A model generated the notes under the pieces. It saw nothing but the letters and a program-made list of their open reading frames with translations. It did no database searches and was not told the origin of the DNA. The translations under genes and the position numbers were made by a program. DNA of 64,000 nucleotides from Streptomyces sp. NBC_00358 (GTDB lineage: Bacteria; Actinomycetota; Actinomycetes; Streptomycetales; Streptomycetaceae), in assembly GCF_036099295.1 (NCBI RefSeq), contig NZ_CP107976.1:3906001-3970000 (forward strand). Direction: 5' to 3'. Position 1 is the first letter of the stretch. Every line of letters begins with the position of its first letter. Of the stretch, positions 51,561 to 58,584 are shown piece by piece.

Positions 51561-51738
51561 ATCCTGCGCCCTCCCCTTCCGCTCGACCGACTTGTCCCCA
51601 AGGAACTCCACACCTCAAGGATGCGGCATCCGCCGGGAAACGGGGATCGGACACCGAAGAGGCTCTCTTCGAGGGCCCGGCCCCACCCGCCGTCCGGCGG
51701 GCAGGGACTACTACCGTCATACCCTCGGGACGGCTCAC

Positions 51739-52350
51739 CTAGCGGACCAGGCCCCACCGGAATCCGAGCGCGACCGCGTGCGCCCGGTCCGAGGCACCGA
51801 GCTTCTTGAAGAGCCGCCGGGCGTGGGTCTTGACCGTGTCCTCGGAGAGAAAGAGCTCACGGCCGATCTCCGCGTTCGAGCGGCCGTGACTCATGCCTTC
51901 GAGTACCTGGATCTCACGCGCGGTGAGGGTGGGCGCGGCGCCCATCTCCGCCGAACGCAGTCTGCGCGGCGCGAGCCGCCAGGTCGGGTCGGCGAGCGCC
52001 TGGGTCACGGTGGCGCGGAGCTCCGCCCGTGAGGCGTCCTTGTGCAGATAGCCGCGGGCGCCGGCGGCGACGGCGAGAGCCACACCGTCCAGATCCTCGG
52101 CCACGGTGAGCATGATGATGCGCGCACCGGGGTCCGCGGACAGCAGCCGCCGGACCGTCTCCACGCCGCCCAATCCGGGCATACGTACGTCCATCAGAAT
52201 CAAATCCGAACGGTCGGCACCCCAGCGGCGGAGGACTTCCTCGCCGTTGGCCGCCGTCGTCACACGCTCGACACCGGGCACGGTCGCGACCGCACGGCGG
52301 AGCGCCTCTCGGGCAAGCGGGGAGTCGTCGCAGACGAGGACGGATGTCAT
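51739..52350 (-). CDS. bldM: Developmental response regulator BldM
   Basis: A 203-residue atypical response regulator needed for aerial hyphae and sporulation in Streptomyces. The receiver domain has Asp8-Asp9 and Asp54 in Leu-Ile-Leu-Met-Asp-Val-Arg-Met-Pro, yet BldM is known to act without phosphorylation. A LuxR-type helix-turn-helix fills about 140-203. BldM homodimers and BldM-WhiI heterodimers activate successive sets of developmental genes. GGAGG 6 nt before the ATG fixes the start. No histidine kinase gene is adjacent. The upstream region has a sigma-BldN promoter and a BldD box. Confidence 0.97.
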   Translation of the reverse strand: MTSVLVCDDSPLAREALRRAVATVPGVERVTTAANGEEVLRRWGADRSDLILMDVRMPGLGGVETVRRLLSADPGARIIMLTVAEDLDGVALAVAAGARGYLHKDASRAELRATVTQALADPTWRLAPRRLRSAEMGAAPTLTAREIQVLEGMSHGRSNAEIGRELFLSEDTVKTHARRLFKKLGASDRAHAVALGFRWGLVR

Positions 52351-52396
52351 GACCGTCCTCCGCAGCTGATGCGCGTCACCTTGAGCCTCCAGGCTG

Positions 52397-52409
52397 TTAC
52401 GAATCGTCA
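52397..52409. promoter_or_regulatory. BldD box upstream of bldM
   Basis: TTACGAATCGTCA fits the BldD consensus TNAC-N5-GTNA exactly. It is 47-59 nt upstream of the bldM start and downstream of the sigma-BldN promoter. BldD with c-di-GMP represses developmental genes during vegetative growth, and bldM is a known target in other species. Confidence 0.75.
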
Positions 52410-52483
52410 CCTGTGCGGTCGACACTCGCAGGCGGATATGACCGCCTACCCGAGCGCTTGTTCCTTCAACCGCCTCAGCCATC

Positions 52484-52511
52484 TCAACGATGGTCACTCG
52501 AAAGAGTTACG
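52484..52511 (-). promoter_or_regulatory. Sigma-BldN promoter of bldM
   Basis: On the minus strand CGTAAC (52511-52506) and CGTTGA (52489-52484) are 16 nt apart, matching the sigma-BldN consensus exactly. Transcription would begin near 52477, leaving a leader of about 125 nt. Confidence 0.8.
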
Positions 52512-52644
52512 GGGCAGTCGGCCGTCATCGGCACTGTACGTGAGGGCACGGACACGGTGCAGACATGCGCGCCGACCCTCAACGTTTCATCACAACCCAT
52601 GCCCCATTTAGCCTGTTTTCTTCCCATTTGCTGGTGTCTGAGGC

Positions 52645-52650
52645 TAGATT
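52645..52650 (+). promoter_or_regulatory. Candidate whiD promoter -10
   Basis: TAGATT lies in an AT-rich stretch (52610-52690) about 90 nt upstream of whiD. No good -35 was seen, so an activator may be needed. The gap between bldM and whiD holds no other gene. Confidence 0.35.
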
Positions 52651-52739
52651 CGCAATGAGTCATATTTTCATCTCCTTAGATCGTAGATGTACGGTCGGTG
52701 GGCACAGAGCAGCCCAGAACGGCAACAAGGGGACACGCA

Positions 52740-53069
52740 ATGGCAGATTTCTCCCGCCTTCCCGGTCCGAACGCGGACCTCTGGGACTGGCAGCTCCTCG
52801 CGGCCTGCCGAGGGGTCGACAGCTCGCTCTTCTTCCACCCGGAGGGCGAGCGTGGTGCGGCACGGAGCGCTCGTGAGAACTCGGCCAAAGAGGTCTGCAT
52901 GAGATGCCCGGTGCGCGCGGAGTGCGCGGCACACGCGCTGGCGGTGCGCGAACCGTACGGCGTGTGGGGCGGACTGACCGAGGACGAACGCGAAGAACTC
53001 ATGGGCCGGGCCCGCAACCGACTGGTCTCGGCGTCGGCCACCGGAAACGCCGCCGCTTCGAACAACTGA
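52740..53069 (+). CDS. whiD: WhiB-family sporulation regulator WhiD
   Basis: A 109-residue Wbl protein. The four cluster-ligating cysteines are Cys23, Cys53, Cys56 and Cys62, the same positions as in S. coelicolor WhiD, followed by the Gly-Val-Trp-Gly-Gly turn and a basic C-terminus. The 4Fe-4S cluster binds the principal sigma factor HrdB and responds to oxygen and NO. WhiD is required for spore maturation and is orthologous to mycobacterial WhiB3, whose neighbourhood is similar. AAGGGG about 7 nt upstream and the conserved N-terminus set the ATG at 52740. Confidence 0.97.
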   Translation: MADFSRLPGPNADLWDWQLLAACRGVDSSLFFHPEGERGAARSARENSAKEVCMRCPVRAECAAHALAVREPYGVWGGLTEDEREELMGRARNRLVSASATGNAAASNN

Positions 53070-53210
53070 AGGAACGTTTCTGCTTCGAAGCGGGAACGGG
53101 CAGGTGCGAACGGGCAGGCGCGTCCGGAGGATTGTGGATGACGTACGCGGCCGAAACCGTGGGTCCCTGAGGGCCTCCGCGAAGGCCGCCAGTGGGCCGC
53201 CGACGGGCCG

Positions 53211-54107
53211 CTAGCGGGCCGCCGCCGTCGCCAGCCGGTCCAGCGTCGCGGCCACGGCCGGCACCCCGGCGAGATCCGGGAGGGTGAGGGCGACGATCTC
53301 GCGGCGCACCGCGGGCTCCACCGTCACGGTGCGCGCCCCCTTCGGGCGTACGGACTCGATGGCGAGCTCCGGGAGGACGGCGACGCCGAGTCCCGCGCCC
53401 ACGAGCCCGACCACCGCCGGATAGTCGTCCGTGGCGAAGTCGATGCGCGGCTCGAAGCCGGCGCCGCGGCAGACCTCGACGAGCTGGCCGCGGCAGCGCG
53501 GGCAGCCGGCGATCCACGACTCGTCGGCGAACTCGCCGATGGCCACGGACTCCGCCCGCGCGAGCGGGTGCCGCTCGGGCACCAGGCCGACCAGACGGTC
53601 CATCAGCAGGGGTCGCACGACGAGGTCGTCCCACTCCTCGACGCCTGGAGCACCCTCGTAGCGGAACGCCAGCGCGATCTCGCAGTCACCCGCCCGCAGC
53701 TTCTCCACGGACTCGGGCGGTTCGGCCTCCTCCAGGGAGACGCGGGTGCCGGGGTGGGCGGCGCGCAGCGCGGCGAGGGCCGTGGGAACGAGGGTGGAGC
53801 TGCCGCTGGGGAAGGACACCAGGCGGACGCGGCCCGCGCGCAGACCGGCGATCGCGGCGACCTCCTCCTCGGCGGCCGTGAGGCCGGCCAGGATGCTCGC
53901 CGCGTGCTTGACCAGGGCCTCACCCGCCTGGGTGAGGCGCATCTCGCGGCCCGTCCGGATGAGCAGAGGGGTACCCACCGACGTCTCCAGCGCCTTCATC
54001 TGCTGGCTGACGGCGGGCTGGGTGCAGCCCAGCTCGCGGCCCGCCGCCGAGAAGGATCCGGTGGTGGCGACAGCGCGCAGGACACGGAGATGACGAGCCT
54101 CGATCAC
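53211..54107 (-). CDS. LysR-family transcriptional regulator
   Basis: A 298-residue LysR regulator. The N-terminal helix-turn-helix (about 18-40) includes Ser-Phe-Ser-Ala-Ala-Gly-Arg-Glu-Leu-Gly-Cys-Thr-Gln-Pro-Ala-Val-Ser. The substrate-binding domain covers about 90-290 and has an unusual Cys-Pro-Arg-Cys pair near 200 that could form a redox switch. GTG 54107 is preceded by TATGCT ending 6 nt upstream, giving a leaderless transcript. LysR genes usually control a divergent neighbour, here the MOSC gene 79 nt away. The effector is unknown. Confidence 0.93.
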   Translation of the reverse strand: MIEARHLRVLRAVATTGSFSAAGRELGCTQPAVSQQMKALETSVGTPLLIRTGREMRLTQAGEALVKHAASILAGLTAAEEEVAAIAGLRAGRVRLVSFPSGSSTLVPTALAALRAAHPGTRVSLEEAEPPESVEKLRAGDCEIALAFRYEGAPGVEEWDDLVVRPLLMDRLVGLVPERHPLARAESVAIGEFADESWIAGCPRCRGQLVEVCRGAGFEPRIDFATDDYPAVVGLVGAGLGVAVLPELAIESVRPKGARTVTVEPAVRREIVALTLPDLAGVPAVAATLDRLATAAAR

Positions 54108-54113
54108 CGTTCG

Positions 54114-54180
54114 AGCATAAGCGCATCTTGGATGTGGCGGCGAATATCGCGTCGACGCTTTGGGCTGTATCGCCTAGCTT
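54114..54180. promoter_or_regulatory. Divergent leaderless promoters, LysR gene/MOSC gene
   Basis: TATGCT (minus strand, 54119-54114) serves the LysR gene and TAGCTT (plus, 54175-54180) the MOSC gene. Each ends 6 nt before its start codon. Both promoters and any LysR operator must fit in 79 nt. Confidence 0.55.
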
Positions 54181-54186
54181 GGTGCC

Positions 54187-54888
54187 ATGAAGCTCCTGTC
54201 GCTGAACCTGGGCCGCGCGCGGGCCGTCGACTACACGGACCAGCCGGAGGGCGTGACCGGCATCGACAAGCGACCGGTCGACGGGCCGGTCCGGGTGACG
54301 GCGCCGGGCCCCAAGGGGATCGGCGGCAGCGGACTCGCCGGCGACGCGGTGTGTCATCTGCGGCATCACGGCGGTGACGACCAGGCCGTGTACGCGGTCG
54401 CGCGCGAGGACCTCGACGGCTGGGAGCGCGAGCTCGGCCGGACGCTGCCGAACGGCGTGTTCGGCGAGAACCTCACGACGCTGGGGCTCGACGTGTCCGG
54501 CGCGCTGATCGGCGAACGCTGGCTCATAGGTTCCGAAGTCGTCCTGGAGGTCGCCTCCGGACGCATCCCCTGCCGCACCTTCCAGGAGCACCTGGGCGAG
54601 AAGGGCTGGGTCAAGCGGTTCACGGGACGGGGTGCGCCCGGCGCGTATCTACGGGTGATCGCACCCGGCGAGATCCGCTCCGGGGACCCGATCGAGATCG
54701 TGCACCGGCCCGGCCACGATGTCACCGTCGCCGTCCAGTTCCGCGCCTCGACGACCGAACGGGAGCTGCTGCCAAGGCTGTTGGCGGCGGGCGACGCGCT
54801 GCATCCGGAGGCACTGGAGTCGGCGCGGGAGTATGTGGCCAAGTTCGGCGGACAACCGCGGCCCCGGCCGCATCCCCCAGGAGTGTGA
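54187..54888 (+). CDS. MOSC domain protein (YiiM-like)
   Basis: A 233-residue MOSC protein. Conserved features include Gly-Asp-Ala-Val-Cys-His-Leu-Arg-His-His-Gly-Gly (about 52-63), Gly-Glu-Asn-Leu-Thr-Thr-Leu-Gly-Leu and Arg-Ile-Pro-Cys-Arg-Thr-Phe, which carries the Cys expected to bind molybdenum cofactor. YiiM-type proteins reduce N-hydroxylated bases or other hydroxylamines. The start is ATG 54187, leaderless. Control by the divergent LysR protein is likely. Confidence 0.9.
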   Translation: MKLLSLNLGRARAVDYTDQPEGVTGIDKRPVDGPVRVTAPGPKGIGGSGLAGDAVCHLRHHGGDDQAVYAVAREDLDGWERELGRTLPNGVFGENLTTLGLDVSGALIGERWLIGSEVVLEVASGRIPCRTFQEHLGEKGWVKRFTGRGAPGAYLRVIAPGEIRSGDPIEIVHRPGHDVTVAVQFRASTTERELLPRLLAAGDALHPEALESAREYVAKFGGQPRPRPHPPGV

Positions 54889-54891
54889 TGC

Positions 54892-55014
54892 CCGTCGGGA
54901 GCCGGGGCCGCCGGGGTGTCCGTGTCCGTCGACAGTCGGGCCGCCGGGGATTCCGCGCCCGTCGGCAGTCGGGCCGCCGGGGTGTCCGTGCCCGTCGGGA
55001 GCCGGGGCCCGGAG
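54892..55014. repeat. 33-nt imperfect tandem repeat (about 3.5 copies)
   Basis: Units start near 54892, 54926, 54959 and 54992. Each begins CCGTCG(G/A)(G/C)AG(C/T)CGGG and continues GCCGCCGGGG. It lies between the MOSC and SDR genes. An arginine-rich open frame runs through it, but no protein is supported. It resembles the repeat at 23411-23545 in period and composition. Confidence 0.8.
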
Positions 55015-55075
55015 AACGCGTCGAGTGCGGTCGGGCGTTGGGCGGTACCGGGCGGCGGCGGCCCCGGCCTGTCAC

Positions 55076-55081
55076 TAACCT
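55076..55081 (+). promoter_or_regulatory. -10 box of a leaderless promoter (SDR gene)
   Basis: TAACCT ends 6 nt before the ATG at 55088. There is no ribosome binding site. Confidence 0.55.
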
Positions 55082-55087
55082 TCAGCC

Positions 55088-55861
55088 ATGACAACGGCTC
55101 TGATTACGGGATCGACCGCGGGGATCGGTGCCGCGTTCGCGCGGCGGCTGGCGGCGGACGGGCACAACCTCGTGCTGGTGGCGCGGGACACGAAGCGGCT
55201 GCGGGAACAGGCGACCGAGCTGCACGACCGGCACGGCATCGAGGCGGAGGTGCTCACCGCGGACCTGGCGACCGACGAGGGCATCGAAACGGTGGCCGCC
55301 CGCCTCTCCGACCGCAAGAACCCGGTCGACCTGCTGGTCAACAACGCCGGCTTCGGTAACAAGGGCCGCTACCTGGACGTATCCATGGCGGACGAGCTGA
55401 AGATGCTCAAGGTGCACTGCGAGGCGGTTCTCCGGCTGACGTCGGCGGCGACCGAGGCGATGCGGGAGCGCGGACGGGGCGGTGTCGTCAACGTCGCGTC
55501 GGTGGCGGCGTTCGTGCCGCGGGGTACGTACGGGGCGTCGAAGGCCTGGGTCGTGCAGTTCACGCAGGGCGCGGCGAAGGATCTCGCGGGCAGCGGCGTA
55601 CGACTGATGGCACTCGCTCCCGGTTTCGTGCGGACCGAGTTCCACGAGCGGGCCGGCATGGGCACGGACAACATCCCGAACTGGATGTGGCTCGACGCCG
55701 ACAAGCTGGTCGCGGCCGCCCTCGCCGATCTGGCGCGCGGAAGAACCCTGTCGGTCCCCGATCCGCGCTACAAGGTGCTGATGGGCGTGGTGAAGGTGAC
55801 GCCGCGCGCGCTGCTGGGCGGGATCTCGTCGAAGACCGGTCGGAAGTACGGACCTCAGTAA
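55088..55861 (+). CDS. Short-chain dehydrogenase/reductase
   Basis: A 257-residue classical SDR. The Thr-Gly-Ser-Thr-Ala-Gly-Ile-Gly cofactor motif (about 7-14) is followed by an Arg-containing segment after beta-2, suggesting NADP preference. Asn-Asn-Ala-Gly (about 87-90), a catalytic Ser in Val-Ala-Ser-Val, and the Tyr-Gly-Ala-Ser-Lys catalytic Tyr/Lys pair (about 154-158) are all present. The start is ATG 55088, leaderless. The substrate is unknown; the overall look is of the SDR group that includes ketoacyl and steroid reductases. Confidence 0.9.
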   Translation: MTTALITGSTAGIGAAFARRLAADGHNLVLVARDTKRLREQATELHDRHGIEAEVLTADLATDEGIETVAARLSDRKNPVDLLVNNAGFGNKGRYLDVSMADELKMLKVHCEAVLRLTSAATEAMRERGRGGVVNVASVAAFVPRGTYGASKAWVVQFTQGAAKDLAGSGVRLMALAPGFVRTEFHERAGMGTDNIPNWMWLDADKLVAAALADLARGRTLSVPDPRYKVLMGVVKVTPRALLGGISSKTGRKYGPQ

Positions 55862-55983
55862 CCTCAGCAGACCCAGAACCCCCGGTGAAGCGGGCCCGGC
55901 AGGACGGATCGAGTGGGCCGCGGGGGATCGGGGCGGGCGCTCGCGATGATCGTGCGGTGGGTGGTGCCGCCCCTCCGGTGGGA

Positions 55984-55998
55984 GAATTGGGGCAATTC
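55984..55998. promoter_or_regulatory. Inverted repeat GAATTG-N3-CAATTC
   Basis: A perfect 6-3-6 inverted repeat, very AT-rich for this genome, 29 nt upstream of the next start codon. It could be an operator overlapping the promoter of that gene. Confidence 0.45.
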
Positions 55999-56026
55999 GA
56001 CCGGAGCGAGAGCCGGAGGCGGCGCC

Positions 56027-56323
56027 ATGACTTTCGTACAGCTGATTGACGGCAGGACCAGTCGGTTCGACGAGATGAACCAACTGATGGACACCTGGGT
56101 CGAGAAGACCAACGGCAAACGGACCGCGACGCGCGGCGTCATCGGCAAGGACCGCTCCGACGCGAACCACTTCGTGGAGATCGTGGAGTTCCCGTCGTAC
56201 GAGGAGGCGATGAAGAACTCGGCGATGCCGGAGACCGAGAAGATCTTCCAGGAGATGGTGGCGCTCTGCGACGAGATGCCGACGTTCACGGACCTGGACG
56301 TGGTGCGCGACGACCGGCTCTGA
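56027..56323 (+). CDS. Small ABM/ferredoxin-fold-like protein
   Basis: A 98-residue cytoplasmic protein. Its pattern of strands and helices, with Phe-Val-Glu-Ile-Val-Glu-Phe-Pro and then a Tyr-Glu-Glu-Ala-Met motif, resembles the dimeric alpha/beta barrel of antibiotic-biosynthesis-monooxygenase-like proteins. No catalytic residue is obvious. GGAGG 7 nt upstream fixes the ATG. Its function is unknown. It may be co-expressed with the SDR gene 165 nt upstream, though it has its own AT-rich operator-like site. Confidence 0.75.
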   Translation: MTFVQLIDGRTSRFDEMNQLMDTWVEKTNGKRTATRGVIGKDRSDANHFVEIVEFPSYEEAMKNSAMPETEKIFQEMVALCDEMPTFTDLDVVRDDRL

Positions 56324-56614
56324 GCCTTGGGCATCCGCCGGTTCCGCGGGATCGTCGCGGGATCGCCGTGGACCGATGGCCGCACGGCCGGTGGCCCCGA
56401 TGATCAGGTCTCGGCCGCGCTGAAGAGCTGATCCCCCGCGTTGCACGGATCCACCAAGAGCGAAGCCTCCGATCCCGGACACCGGGAGCGGGGGCTTCTC
56501 CCGACGGTCGGCTCATGTCCCTGGCGACGGCAACCACCGCGGGCCAGAACGCCCCCGCGTCGACCAAGGAACCGGAGAACGGCCGCGAACGGCACGGGTG
56601 TTAGCTTCTTCCCC
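56324..56614. other. Intergenic region, nothing firm
   Basis: About 290 nt. A short CCCGG-N3-CCGGG hairpin occurs near 56474 and a leaderless -10 box (TAGCTT, 56602-56607) sits at the end. No gene seen. Confidence 0.5.
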
Positions 56615-57244
56615 GTGGCGGGACACCAGGACGAGACCAGGGCGGCCTACGACGGGGTCGTCGAGCTCTATGCGTCGATGTTCACCGATCGAATGGAGAC
56701 GCACCCGTTCTCCCGGAACATGATCGGCACATTCGCCGAGCTGGTGCGCGGGACGGGGAACCCGCGGGCAGCCGACGTCGGGTGCGGGCCCGGACATCTG
56801 ACGGCCATGTTGCACGAACTGGGGCTGGACGCCTTCGGGTTCGACCTCTCCCCCGGCATGGTCGACCACGCCCGGCGGGCCCATCCGGCGCTGCGTTTCG
56901 ATGAGGTGCCGATGCAGGCCCTGCCGGTCGAGGACGGCGCGCTCGGCGGCGTGCTGGCCCACTACTCGATGATCCATACCCCGCCTGGGGAATTGCCCGC
57001 GCTGCTCGCCGAGCAGGTTCGTGTTCTGACACCAGGGGGCCTGCTCCTGGTGTCGTTCTTCGCGACCGACGGACCGGAGCCGGTCCGGTTCGACCACAAG
57101 GTGACGCCCGCCTATAGCTGGCCGGTCGACCTGTTCGCAGAGTTGCTGGCCGGGGCCGGGCTTGTCACGTTCGCCCGGCTGCTCCACGACCCGGCCTCCG
57201 AGCGAGGCTTCCTCGATGCCCATCTGCTGGCCCGTCGCCCCTGA
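56615..57244 (+). CDS. Class I SAM-dependent methyltransferase
   Basis: A 209-residue methyltransferase. Motif I Ala-Asp-Val-Gly-Cys-Gly-Pro-Gly-His (about 49-57) binds S-adenosylmethionine, and an acidic residue at the end of beta-2 (Phe-Gly-Phe-Asp) follows. Post-motif Pro-Gly-Gly-Leu-Leu-Leu lies near 140. It looks like the UbiE/small-molecule group. GTG 56615 is chosen because TAGCTT ends 7 nt upstream (leaderless) and the upstream part of the frame is Pro/Arg-rich. The substrate is unknown. Confidence 0.88.
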   Translation: MAGHQDETRAAYDGVVELYASMFTDRMETHPFSRNMIGTFAELVRGTGNPRAADVGCGPGHLTAMLHELGLDAFGFDLSPGMVDHARRAHPALRFDEVPMQALPVEDGALGGVLAHYSMIHTPPGELPALLAEQVRVLTPGGLLLVSFFATDGPEPVRFDHKVTPAYSWPVDLFAELLAGAGLVTFARLLHDPASERGFLDAHLLARRP

Positions 57245-57344
57245 GGACGCCAGCACGCGACGTGCACACCTTCCGCGTGCGCCTTCCGCGTGCAATTTCC
57301 CATCGACGTCGCGCACTTGGACCGCCGGTCGCCGGTCGCCGAGG

Positions 57345-58232
57345 TTACGAACCCTCCGTGAACGCGGTGGCGTGGTCGGCGGCCCACTGGCGAAACGTTC
57401 GCGGCGGCGTCCCGAGGATGTCGGCCACCGCGGTGGTGATGTACGCGGGCTGTCCGACTGCCGCGCTCCATGCGGCGAGCAGCATGTCGACGACCGGGCT
57501 GGGGGCCGTGCCCTCCGACAGGCTCCGGAAGTCGTCCGGCGTCATCTCCTCGAATGCGATCCGGCGCTCCAGGGCGTCACCGATGACGCCCACCTGTGCG
57601 GCCTGGGTCAGCGATTCGGGGCCCGTAAGGACGTAGTCGCCTCCGACGTATCCGTCGAGACAGAGCGTCCGCGCCGCTACGGCCGCGACGTCGCGGTCGT
57701 CGACCGGTGCCGTCTCGGCGGCGCCGTAAGGCCATCGGACGACCTCGCCGGCCCGGATCGCGGGCGCCCACCAGGCCAGCGAGTTCGACGCGAACATCCC
57801 CGGCCGGATGATCGTCGACTCGAGTCCGGTGGCCGCGATGAGCCGCTCGATGTCGGCGTGCAGCACCGCCATGGGATTGGGCTGCTGGAAGAAGGGGTGC
57901 GGCGTCCGGTGCGGGGAGGAGAGGAAGACGACCCGCCGTACGTGGGCCGCGAGCCGCTCGACGACTGCCGCGGCGGTCCGGGGCGGAGCGGTCCAGACGA
58001 GGAAGACCGCACCGGCACCCTTCAATGCCGGGTCGAGCGACTCGGGCACGGTGAGGTCGCCGGCGAAGACCTCGACCTTCGCCGGCAGCGTCTCAGCCGC
58101 CTCGGCGCGATGGGTGAGAGCGCGGACCGGCACGCCCGCGTCGAGGAGTCGGTCGATGACGAAGCGGCCGACCCGGCCCGATGCCCCGGTCACGAGCACG
58201 GGAGGAATGTCTGTCCTATTCACGTCACCCAT
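57345..58232 (-). CDS. NmrA-like NAD(P)-binding SDR-family protein
   Basis: A 295-residue atypical SDR (NmrA/QOR2 group). The N-terminal Val-Thr-Gly-Ala-Ser-Gly-Arg-Val-Gly-Arg motif (about 14-23) binds NAD(P). The usual catalytic Tyr-x3-Lys is not obvious, and Arg-Pro-Gly-Met-Phe (about 143-147) is typical of the group. Such proteins reduce quinones or act as redox sensors. The start is ATG 58232; a GTG three codons later is possible. AT-rich direct repeats just upstream suggest a dedicated regulator. Confidence 0.88.
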   Translation of the reverse strand: MGDVNRTDIPPVLVTGASGRVGRFVIDRLLDAGVPVRALTHRAEAAETLPAKVEVFAGDLTVPESLDPALKGAGAVFLVWTAPPRTAAAVVERLAAHVRRVVFLSSPHRTPHPFFQQPNPMAVLHADIERLIAATGLESTIIRPGMFASNSLAWWAPAIRAGEVVRWPYGAAETAPVDDRDVAAVAARTLCLDGYVGGDYVLTGPESLTQAAQVGVIGDALERRIAFEEMTPDDFRSLSEGTAPSPVVDMLLAAWSAAVGQPAYITTAVADILGTPPRTFRQWAADHATAFTEGS

Positions 58233-58241
58233 AAAAGCGTT

Positions 58242-58265
58242 ACTCGGTTAAAAAAGCAACTCGGT
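58242..58265. promoter_or_regulatory. Direct repeats ACTCGGT upstream of the NmrA-like gene
   Basis: Two ACTCGGT heptamers, 17 nt apart start to start, flank an A-tract. They lie 10-33 nt upstream of the start codon, so they probably overlap the promoter as an operator. Confidence 0.45.
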
Positions 58266-58393
58266 CACGAATGCCACGGGTGGCCCGCACGCACACAGGG
58301 GAGGTCCCCCCATCCGGTGGGACGGAGATCGTCGTTGACCTGCCGGCTGAGCGGGAACAGCCTGGCTCGGGCCTCGCCGGCGGCGATGGCCAT
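58265..58393 (-). pseudogene. Truncated YefM/Phd antitoxin remnant
   Basis: A 42-codon frame with a good ribosome binding site (GGAGG 8 nt before the ATG at 58393). Its first about 24 residues (Met-Ala-Ile-Ala-Ala-Gly-Glu-Ala-Arg-Ala-Arg-Leu-Phe-Pro-Leu, then Gln-Val-Asn-Asp-Asp) match the start of YefM-type antitoxins. After that the similarity stops abruptly and a stop follows, where intact antitoxins continue for about 60 residues. No YoeB-type toxin gene is present. This looks like the decayed end of a toxin-antitoxin locus inserted between groEL and the NmrA-like gene. The rest of 58233-58584 holds only the groEL terminator. Confidence 0.6.
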
Positions 58394-58474
58394 GGACTCG
58401 TCCTCCCCGCGTGACCCGGCAACGTTCCTGACGTCGACGACGCGTCGGCGTGTCGGCGCGTCCGCCGGACAGCA

Positions 58475-58506
58475 CTTCGCCCCGCCGTGGGAACGGCGGG
58501 GCGAAG
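58475..58506 (-). terminator. groEL terminator
   Basis: A perfect 14-bp stem (58475-58488 with 58493-58506) and a 4-nt loop, 79 nt downstream of the groEL stop codon. Confidence 0.9.
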
Positions 58507-58584
58507 CAACGCGGCCCGATTCAGCGCGGTGTCCCTGTCCAGGGACTCAGTGCCGGCTCCGGCCCACCGGTCTCCCGGTGTGCG

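Noticed and set aside
54892..55014. CRISPR array or Arg-rich small protein
   Set aside because: Repeats are contiguous and imperfect, without unique spacers. The frame through them has no initiation signal and an implausible composition.
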